12,782 nucleotides of DNA, taken from positions 1 to 12,782 of the forward strand of contig CAIYFE010000171.1 of NCBI GenBank assembly GCA_903925445.1, read 5' to 3'. Of the stretch, positions 7,663 to 12,782 are shown in pieces. Numbering within the stretch: the stretch's first letter is position 1; the number at the start of each line of letters is the position of its first letter. Under the pieces are notes generated by a model. The model did no database searches. It had not been told where the DNA came from and worked only from the letters and a program-made list of their open reading frames with translations. The position numbers and the translations under genes are program-made. The stretch comes from an uncultured Burkholderiales bacterium. GTDB lineage: Bacteria > Pseudomonadota > Gammaproteobacteria > Burkholderiales > Burkholderiaceae_C.

Positions 7663-8547
7663 ATGGGACGCTTGATGCAACTCGTGCTTGACCTGTTCGA
7701 CGCGCCCCTTGTGGTGGCTCCCAAAGTCAAGCCCACGCTGGGGCCGTTTGAACCCGGCGAGCCTTTGCAGCAAGTGTTGCCAGCAGCGCAGTATGGGCAT
7801 CCACGCGCCACGCGTCGCATTCAGTTGGGACACGTCCATGTGGCCTACGCTTTCAAACGCAGCAAACGGCGCACGATTGGCATGGCCATCGGCGCCGATG
7901 GCTTGGAGGTGAGCGCACCGCGATGGGTGTCGGTGGCCGAAGTCGAGTCCGCCTTGCTTGAAAAATCCGATTGGATTGAGCGCAAGCTGATCGAAATGGG
8001 CGAACGCCAAGCCCAGTTGGGCGCCGCGCGCATTGTGTGGCGCGATGGCGTGGTCATTCCTTACTTGGGCGCCAATTTGCGCGTTGTGTTGGATTCCTCC
8101 CCAGCCCTGAAAAAAGGCAGCGCCCAATTTGAAAGCGCTGGGCTGGACACCTGGCCCCACACCTTGCGCGTGGGTTTGCCCCTGCATGCCGATGCGGCGC
8201 AAATTCGGGATGCCGTGCAAGCGTGGCTCATGCGCCAAGCCAAAGCGCTGTTCACCGAGCGGCTGAATGTGTTTGCGCCTCGCTTGGGCGTGCAGTGGCG
8301 CAAGCTCTCGCTCAGCAGCGCAGCCACCCGCTGGGGCAGCGCCAGTGCCGATGGCGCGATTCGTCTGAACTGGCGCTTGATTCACCACAAATTGGACGTG
8401 ATCGATTACGTCGTGGCCCATGAATTGAGCCACTTGCGCGTCATGAACCACAGCCCGCGCTTTTGGGACACCGTCAAGAGCGTGATGCCCGACTACGCCG
8501 TGCACAAGCGCGCCTTACGCGAACAAACCCTGCCCCCGTGGGCTTGA
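7663..8547 (+). CDS. YgjP-type zinc metallopeptidase (DUF45, M48-like)
   Basis: This 294-residue protein belongs to the YgjP/DUF45 family of M48-like zinc metallopeptidases. The C-terminal signature is complete: H253-E-L-S-H257 gives two zinc histidines and the catalytic glutamate, and NH263SPRFW supplies the expected third ligand. Upstream landmarks are SSAATRWGSASADGAIRLNWRL and the basic segment RRIQLGHVHVAYAFKRSKRRT near residues 46-66. The first 45 residues are less typical. No signal peptide or membrane segment is seen, so it is likely cytosolic. It begins 11 bases after the acyltransferase stop. ATG 7675 with GGGA upstream is an alternative start that would remove four residues. The family's substrate is poorly known, and I infer nothing beyond protease-like chemistry. 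Confidence 0.88.
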   Translation: MGRLMQLVLDLFDAPLVVAPKVKPTLGPFEPGEPLQQVLPAAQYGHPRATRRIQLGHVHVAYAFKRSKRRTIGMAIGADGLEVSAPRWVSVAEVESALLEKSDWIERKLIEMGERQAQLGAARIVWRDGVVIPYLGANLRVVLDSSPALKKGSAQFESAGLDTWPHTLRVGLPLHADAAQIRDAVQAWLMRQAKALFTERLNVFAPRLGVQWRKLSLSSAATRWGSASADGAIRLNWRLIHHKLDVIDYVVAHELSHLRVMNHSPRFWDTVKSVMPDYAVHKRALREQTLPPWA

Positions 8548-8574
8548 GTCACAAATGCGGTCAATTTGCCTGCA

Positions 8575-8602
8575 TAATTGACGTTTACGTAAACGTCAAT
8601 TA
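8575..8602. promoter_or_regulatory. 28-bp perfect palindrome, likely LiuR operator
   Basis: The half-site TAATTGACGTTTAC (8575-8588) is followed directly by its exact reverse complement (8589-8602), with the centre between 8588 and 8589; the next pair outward (8574/8603) breaks the symmetry. The core ACGTTTACGTAAACGT resembles the operator type reported for LiuR regulators in comparative studies of branched-chain amino acid regulons (from memory). It lies 6 bases before the start of a MerR-family gene. A possible -10, CATAAT (8573-8578), overlaps its left edge, but I found no convincing -35 at 16-20 bases upstream. The palindrome is certain. Binding by the adjacent regulator is well-supported inference. 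Confidence 0.85.
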
Positions 8603-8608
8603 CTTGTC

Positions 8609-9019
8609 ATGGCCACCACCTACACCATCAGCGACTTGGCGCGAGAGTTCGACCTCACCACCCGAGCCATTCGTTTTTACGAAGACATGGGGTTGTTGCA
8701 ACCCGAGCGCTCAGGGCCTGGCGGTCGCAACCGCGTGTACAGCCCACGCGACCGCACGCGTTTGAAACTCACCTTGCGTGCCAAGCGTTTGGGCTTGTCC
8801 TTGACTGAGGCCAAAGATTTGATCGACATGTACGACAGCCCCCGCGACACGGGGCCGCAGTTGCAAAAATTTTTGGTCGTGCTGGCCGATCACAAACGCC
8901 AGCTCGATGCACAAATGGCTGAAATCCAAGCCAACTTGGATGAAGTCAAAGTCCATGAAAAAGAGGCGCGTGCCTTGTTGGCAAAAACCACCGCCAAAGC
9001 CAAAGGAGTCAAGCCATGA
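8609..9019 (+). CDS. liuR: MerR-family transcriptional regulator, LiuR type
   Basis: This 136-residue MerR-family regulator probably controls the leucine/isovalerate operon it heads. The N-terminal winged helix-turn-helix is clear: YTISDLAREFDLTTRAIRFYEDMGLLQPER (about residues 5-34), then RVYSPRDRTRLKLTLRAKRLGLSL. The C-terminal half is a long dimerisation helix (about 85-130). The protein has no cysteine, which argues against the metal- or redox-sensing MerR branches and suits an organic or CoA-ester effector. The 28-bp palindrome lies 6 bases before ATG 8609, implying autoregulation. No Shine-Dalgarno is seen before this ATG and no earlier start is open in frame. The gene ends in an ATGA overlap with the thioesterase. 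The LiuR name rests on the operator form and the downstream liuA. Confidence 0.88.
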   Translation: MATTYTISDLAREFDLTTRAIRFYEDMGLLQPERSGPGGRNRVYSPRDRTRLKLTLRAKRLGLSLTEAKDLIDMYDSPRDTGPQLQKFLVVLADHKRQLDAQMAEIQANLDEVKVHEKEARALLAKTTAKAKGVKP

Positions 9020-9447
9020 AGCATCCTGAGTTACACCAGCGCATTCACAACAGCTTTGTGCGCCAAGGCTTGATGAAGCACTTGGGCGCTCGTTTGGTGT
9101 CGGTGTCGCCGGGCATGTGCGAAATTGCCTTGCCTTACTCTGAGCGGGTGACCCAGCAACAAGGCGGCTACCACGGCGGCGCGATGGGCGCCTTGGCGGA
9201 CATTGCCGCGGGCTACGCAGGCTTGACACAAACGCCTGAAGGCCAAGAAGTCACGACCGTCGAATACAAAATTAATTTTTTGGCTGCTTTTGACAATGGC
9301 GAATTGCGCGCGCGTGGCTTGGTGATTCGATCTGGCAAAAAACTCATCGTCACCACCGCAGAAGTGGTGCATCTGGATGACGATGGCAAAGAGTCACCTT
9401 GCGCTTTGATGCAGCAAACCTTGGCCATCGTTTCGAAAAATTATTGA
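9016..9447 (+). CDS. PaaI-like hotdog-fold thioesterase
   Basis: This 143-residue protein is a single-domain hotdog thioesterase of the PaaI type, which hydrolyses acyl-CoA thioesters to acid and CoA. The signature helix is visible: H53-G-G-A-M-G-A-L-A-D62-I-A, with the HGG segment and an aspartate at the spacing known for PaaI (H52/D61 in E. coli). The strand TTVEYKINFLAAF follows in the usual place. ATG 9016 overlaps the liuR stop (ATGA) and has AAAGGAG at 9002-9008, so translation should be strong. It sits 10 bases before liuA. The context suggests it clears stalled acyl-CoA intermediates of branched-chain catabolism, but the substrate is not readable from sequence. Confidence 0.88.
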   Translation: MKHPELHQRIHNSFVRQGLMKHLGARLVSVSPGMCEIALPYSERVTQQQGGYHGGAMGALADIAAGYAGLTQTPEGQEVTTVEYKINFLAAFDNGELRARGLVIRSGKKLIVTTAEVVHLDDDGKESPCALMQQTLAIVSKNY

Positions 9448-9457
9448 GGAGACATCG

Positions 9458-10639
9458 ATGAACAACTTACCCGGACTGAACTTCCAATTGGGCGAAGACA
9501 TTGACGCGTTGCGTGACGCCGTGCGCGAATTTGCGCAAGCCGAAATTGCCCCTCGTGCAGCGCAAATCGATCACGACGACCAATTCCCGATGGACTTGTG
9601 GCGCAAGATGGGCGAGTTGGGCGTCTTGGGCATCACCGTGGGAGAAGAATACGGTGGCGCCAACATGGGCTATTTGGCGCACATGGTGGCTATGGAAGAA
9701 ATCTCTCGGGCTTCAGCCAGCGTGGGCTTGAGTTACGGTGCGCACAGCAATTTGTGCGTCAACCAAATCAAACGCAACGGCACGGACGCGCAACGCGCCA
9801 AGTACTTGCCCCGACTCATCAGCGGCGAACATGTGGGCGCGTTGGCCATGAGCGAGCCGGGCGCGGGCAGCGACGTCATCAGCATGAAACTCAAGGCGCA
9901 AGACAAAGGCGGCTATTACCTGCTCAACGGCAACAAAATGTGGATCACCAACGGCCCCGATGCCGACACCTTGGTGGTCTATGCCAAAACCGAGCCCGAG
10001 TTGGGCGCACGTGGCGTGACCGCCTTCTTGATTGAAAAAGGCATGAAAGGTTTCTCGATCGCGCAAAAACTCGACAAGCTGGGCATGCGCGGCAGCCACA
10101 CCGGCGAGCTGGTGTTTCAAAACGTCGAAGTGCCGGTGGAAAATATTTTGGGTGGCTTGAACAACGGCGCCAAAGTGCTCATGAGCGGGCTGGATTACGA
10201 ACGCGCAGTGCTCACCGGCGGGCCCTTGGGCATCATGCAAGCGGTCATGGACAACGTGATTCCCTACATCCACGACCGCAAACAGTTTGGGCAAAGCATC
10301 GGTGAATTTCAGCTCATCCAAGGCAAAGTGGCCGACATGTACACCGTGCTCCAAGCCGGGCGTTCATTCGCCTACACCGTGGCTAAAAACTTGGACATGT
10401 TGGGCGCGGAGCATGTGCGCCAAGTTCGCAAGGACTGCGCCTCAGTCATTTTGTGGTGTGCCGAAAAGGCCACGTGGATGGCGGGCGAGGGCGTTCAAAT
10501 TTTTGGCGGCAACGGCTACATCAACGAATACCCCTTGGGCAGGTTGTGGCGCGATGCCAAGTTGTACGAAATTGGTGCGGGCACGAGCGAAATTCGCCGC
10601 ATGTTGATTGGGCGAGAATTGTTTGCTGAAACCTGCTGA
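9458..10639 (+). CDS. liuA: Isovaleryl-CoA dehydrogenase
   Basis: This FAD-dependent enzyme oxidises isovaleryl-CoA to 3-methylcrotonyl-CoA in leucine degradation, passing electrons to electron-transfer flavoprotein. The 393-residue product has the full acyl-CoA dehydrogenase fold: an N-terminal helical domain (to about 125), a beta domain with ALAMSEPGAGSDVISMKL and MWITNGPDADTLVVYAKTE, and a C-terminal helical domain. Specificity is read from the catalytic base. E248 lies in SGLDYERAVLTGGPLGIMQA, the position used by human isovaleryl-CoA dehydrogenase (E254), while the site used by most family members shows YEIGAGTSE, without the usual EGT glutamate. IFGGNGYINEYPLGRLWRDAKL is also typical. 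GAGGAGA (9446-9452) provides a strong Shine-Dalgarno for ATG 9458. It is third in the liuR operon. Confidence 0.96.
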   Translation: MNNLPGLNFQLGEDIDALRDAVREFAQAEIAPRAAQIDHDDQFPMDLWRKMGELGVLGITVGEEYGGANMGYLAHMVAMEEISRASASVGLSYGAHSNLCVNQIKRNGTDAQRAKYLPRLISGEHVGALAMSEPGAGSDVISMKLKAQDKGGYYLLNGNKMWITNGPDADTLVVYAKTEPELGARGVTAFLIEKGMKGFSIAQKLDKLGMRGSHTGELVFQNVEVPVENILGGLNNGAKVLMSGLDYERAVLTGGPLGIMQAVMDNVIPYIHDRKQFGQSIGEFQLIQGKVADMYTVLQAGRSFAYTVAKNLDMLGAEHVRQVRKDCASVILWCAEKATWMAGEGVQIFGGNGYINEYPLGRLWRDAKLYEIGAGTSEIRRMLIGRELFAETC

Positions 10640-10648
10640 AACCCCATG

Positions 10649-10653
10649 AAGGA
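10649..10653 (+). promoter_or_regulatory. Ribosome binding site choosing the can start
   Basis: AAGGA ends 5 bases before ATG 10659, so this start is preferred over the in-frame TTG at 10656, which would be too close. Confidence 0.6.
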
Positions 10654-10658
10654 AATTG

Positions 10659-11312
10659 ATGAGCAAATCACTGGAACATCTGTTTGAAAACAACCGCGTT
10701 TGGGCAGCGCGCATGGAGCGCGAAAACCCCGGTTTTTTCAGCACTTTGGCCAACCAGCAAACGCCCAAATATTTGTGGATCGGTTGCTCAGACAGCCGTG
10801 TTCCAGCCAACCAAATCACGGGGCTGGATCCCGGCGAAGTGTTTGTGCATCGCAACGTGGCCAATGTGGTGGTGCATTCCGACCTCAACGCCTTGTCGGT
10901 CATCCAATATGCCGTGGATGCGCTCAAGGTGGAGCACATCATGGTGGTGGGGCATTACGGTTGCGGCGGTGTGTTGGCCGCGACGCGAGGCACCCGCATT
11001 GGCTTGGCAGACAACTGGTTGCGCCATGTGCAAGACGTGCGCTTGCGCCACCGGCAGCGCCTCAACCACTTGCCCCAAGTGGAGTTGGAGCGCGTGATGT
11101 GCGAGATGAATGTGATCGAACAAGTGGGCAACGTGGCCTTGTCCAACGTCATGCAAGACGCTTGGGGACGCGGTCAAAAAATCACCGTGCACGGCTGGAT
11201 TTATGACGTCGCCGATGGCTTGGTCAAAGACCTGGACGTCAGCATGACGGGTTCGCACGAAGTGGTGGATGTGTTCCGCCATGCTTTCAAACGCTACCCA
11301 CGCGGAATTTGA
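10659..11312 (+). CDS. can: Beta-class carbonic anhydrase
   Basis: This enzyme interconverts CO2 and bicarbonate in the cytoplasm. The 217-residue product (E. coli Can has 220) has the zinc ligands C43, D45, H99 and C102 in IGCSDSRVP and VGHYGCGGV, with R47 pairing with D45. W40, R65 and Y182 match, with an offset of one, the W39/R64/Y181 triad that binds inhibitory bicarbonate in the Haemophilus type II enzyme, so it should be the allosteric, pH-switched type. ATG 10659 is supported by AAGGA. It lies 19 bases after liuA and 24 before the thiolase, inside the leucine operon, where it could supply bicarbonate for methylcrotonyl-CoA carboxylase. The enzyme class is certain; the link to the pathway is inference. 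Confidence 0.96.
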   Translation: MSKSLEHLFENNRVWAARMERENPGFFSTLANQQTPKYLWIGCSDSRVPANQITGLDPGEVFVHRNVANVVVHSDLNALSVIQYAVDALKVEHIMVVGHYGCGGVLAATRGTRIGLADNWLRHVQDVRLRHRQRLNHLPQVELERVMCEMNVIEQVGNVALSNVMQDAWGRGQKITVHGWIYDVADGLVKDLDVSMTGSHEVVDVFRHAFKRYPRGI

Positions 11313-11336
11313 GTTTTATTTAAGGAGACCTTCACC

Positions 11337-12518
11337 ATGTCAGACCCCATCGTCATCATCAGCGCAGCCCGCACGCCCATGGGCAGTTTCCAAGGCGACT
11401 TTTCATCGCTCGCGGCCCACGATTTGGGGGGCGCTGCGATTCGCGCTGCGGTGCAACGCGCGGGCATCAGCCCTGAGTTGGTGACCGAGTTGTTGTTTGG
11501 CAATTGTTTGATGGCCGGACAAGGCCAAGCGCCTGCGCGTCAAGCGGGCTTCAAAGGCGGATTGCCCAAAAGTGCTGGCGCAGTCACCTTGTCCAAAATG
11601 TGTGGCTCGGGCATGCGTGCGGCCATGTTTGCGCATGACATGTTGGTAGCGGGTACGCACGAGGTGTTGGTGGCCGGTGGCATGGAAAGCATGACCAATG
11701 CGCCCTACCTCATGCTCAAAGGCCGTGGCGGTTATCGACTCGGTCATGACCGTATCTTTGACCACATGATGCTCGACGGTTTGGAAGACGCTTACGAACC
11801 CGGTCGCAGCATGGGCACCTTTGGCGAAGACTGTGCGGCTAAATACAATTTCAGCCGCGCCGAACAAGACGCCTTTGCCACCACCAGCGTGCAACGCGCC
11901 AAAGCGGCCACCGAGTCTGGTGCGTTTGCGGCAGAAATCACCCCTGTGACGGTCAAGACACGCACTGGCGAAGTCGTCGTGTCCATCGACGAAGGTCCGG
12001 GCAAAGTCAAGCTCGACAAAATCGCCACGCTCAAGCCCGCCTTCAAAAAAGACGGCACCATCACGGCAGCCAGCAGCTCGTCCATCAACGACGGCGCAGC
12101 GGCCATGGTGTTGATGCGCGAGAGCACCGCCAAAAAGTTGGGCTGCACACCCTTGGCGCGCATCGTCAGCCACGCCACCCACGCCCAAGAACCTGAATGG
12201 TTTGCCACTGCGCCCGTCGGCGCCACCCAAAAAGCTTTGGCCAAAGCGGGTTGGTCGGTGGCCGATGTGGACTTGTGGGAAGTCAACGAAGCCTTTGCCG
12301 TCGTGCCCATGGCCTTGATGAAAGAGCTCAACGTTGCGCACGAAAAAGTCAACGTCAATGGTGGCGCTTGTGCGCTGGGACACCCGATTGGTGCATCAGG
12401 CGCACGCATCATGGTCACGCTCATTCACGCGTTGAAAGCCCGTGGCCTGAAAAAAGGTTTGGCGACGTTGTGCATCGGTGGTGGCGAAGGTACGGCGGTT
12501 GCCCTTGAATTGATCTGA
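11337..12518 (+). CDS. Acetyl-CoA C-acetyltransferase / acyl-CoA thiolase
   Basis: This thiolase cleaves acetoacetyl-CoA (or a longer 3-ketoacyl-CoA) to acetyl-CoA, or runs in the reverse, condensing direction. The 393-residue product has the complete active site: acyl-accepting C89 in LSKMCGSGMRA, H349 in CALGHPIGASGARI, and proton-donating C379 in LCIGGGEGTAVALEL. These match, within one residue, the C89/H348/C378 of Zoogloea thiolase. NEAFAVVPMA also fits the family. The loop HMMLDGLEDAYE (about 144-155) resembles short-chain, acetoacetyl-CoA-type thiolases, although chain-length preference is not proved. AAGGAG (11322-11327) lies 9 bases before ATG 11337. In the liu context it would finish leucine breakdown from acetoacetyl-CoA. 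I left the symbol open between atoB- and phaA-like. Confidence 0.95.
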   Translation: MSDPIVIISAARTPMGSFQGDFSSLAAHDLGGAAIRAAVQRAGISPELVTELLFGNCLMAGQGQAPARQAGFKGGLPKSAGAVTLSKMCGSGMRAAMFAHDMLVAGTHEVLVAGGMESMTNAPYLMLKGRGGYRLGHDRIFDHMMLDGLEDAYEPGRSMGTFGEDCAAKYNFSRAEQDAFATTSVQRAKAATESGAFAAEITPVTVKTRTGEVVVSIDEGPGKVKLDKIATLKPAFKKDGTITAASSSSINDGAAAMVLMRESTAKKLGCTPLARIVSHATHAQEPEWFATAPVGATQKALAKAGWSVADVDLWEVNEAFAVVPMALMKELNVAHEKVNVNGGACALGHPIGASGARIMVTLIHALKARGLKKGLATLCIGGGEGTAVALELI

Positions 12519-12526
12519 GGTTCACC

Positions 12527-12782
12527 ATGCTGCTCACCCCCGACCAAGAAATGATCCGCGACGCTGTGCGCGACTTTGCCCAGCAAGAACTGTGGCCTCA
12601 CGCCGCCCAGTGGGACAAAGATCACACGTTTCCGCATGAGGTGCACAAAGGCTTGGCGGCGCTGGGCGCTTATGGCATTTGCGTGCCCGAAGACTTGGGT
12701 GGTGCGGGTTTGGACTACCTCACGCTGGCGCTGGTGTTAGAAGAAATTGCGGCGGGCGACGGCGGCACGAGCACGGCCATCA
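12527..12782 (+). CDS. Acyl-CoA dehydrogenase, N-terminal part (cut by window end)
   Basis: The frame is open from ATG 12527 to the last base, giving 85 residues without a stop. They read as the N-terminal helical domain of an acyl-CoA dehydrogenase: MLLTPDQEMIRDAVRDFAQ, then DKDHTFPHEVHKGLAALGAYGICVPEDLGG and LVLEEIAAGDGG. TGAGG, including the thiolase stop, lies 6 bases before the ATG, so it is the next gene of the operon. It is only moderately like LiuA in the shared region, so it is a distinct paralogue rather than a duplication. The catalytic base and substrate pocket are beyond the window, so specificity cannot be judged. Confidence 0.9.
   Translation, partial: MLLTPDQEMIRDAVRDFAQQELWPHAAQWDKDHTFPHEVHKGLAALGAYGICVPEDLGGAGLDYLTLALVLEEIAAGDGGTSTAI

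Noticed and set aside
8573..8602. Divergent minus-strand promoter within the palindrome
   Set aside because: The palindrome gives a TTGACG on the minus strand, but the matching -10 is poor and no minus-strand gene follows.
11322..11332. AAGG-AGA-CCTT hairpin over the thiolase ribosome binding site
   Set aside because: A four-base-pair stem is marginal and arises easily around an AAGGAG motif.

Overview
The window looks like an ordinary stretch of a betaproteobacterial chromosome, probably order Burkholderiales and family Comamonadaceae (a Limnohabitans/Rhodoferax-like relative). This is inferred from the protein sequences, the heavy use of TTG for leucine at moderate-to-high GC, and the neighbourhoods corC-lnt-glyQ-glyS-gmhB-acyltransferase-ygjP and liuR-liuA. 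It holds twelve protein genes, all on the + strand and tightly packed. I see no RNA gene, insertion sequence, prophage, CRISPR array or other sign of horizontal transfer. The last gene is cut by the window edge, and the first may be too.

Bases 1-8547 are a housekeeping and cell-envelope block. A GNAT acetyltransferase is followed by corC (soluble CBS-domain protein) and lnt (lipoprotein N-acylation), which overlap by ATGA. After a 68-base gap containing a perfect small hairpin come glyQ and glyS, the two subunits of the bacterial-type glycyl-tRNA synthetase. Next are gmhB (heptose for LPS), a membrane lysophospholipid acyltransferase (ATGA overlap with gmhB) and a YgjP-type zinc metallopeptidase. 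Three of these genes (lnt, gmhB, acyltransferase) serve envelope lipid or LPS synthesis.

Bases 8548-12782 are a catabolic operon for leucine/isovalerate and acyl-CoA breakdown. It opens with a 28-bp perfect palindrome, the likely operator, just before a cysteine-free MerR regulator of the LiuR type. Then come a PaaI-like hotdog thioesterase (ATGA overlap), isovaleryl-CoA dehydrogenase (liuA), a beta-carbonic anhydrase with all zinc ligands and the type II allosteric triad, a thiolase with the complete Cys/His/Cys active site, and the start of a second acyl-CoA dehydrogenase. No second copy of the operator was seen inside the operon, so one regulated promoter probably drives the whole set. Methylcrotonyl-CoA carboxylase, hydratase and HMG-CoA lyase are not in the window and are expected downstream. 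The carbonic anhydrase would fit by supplying bicarbonate to that carboxylase.

Nothing here amounts to a clearly new system. The points most worth a second look are the operator and its extra half-site, the hairpin before glyQ, and the carbonic anhydrase and thioesterase embedded in the leucine operon.
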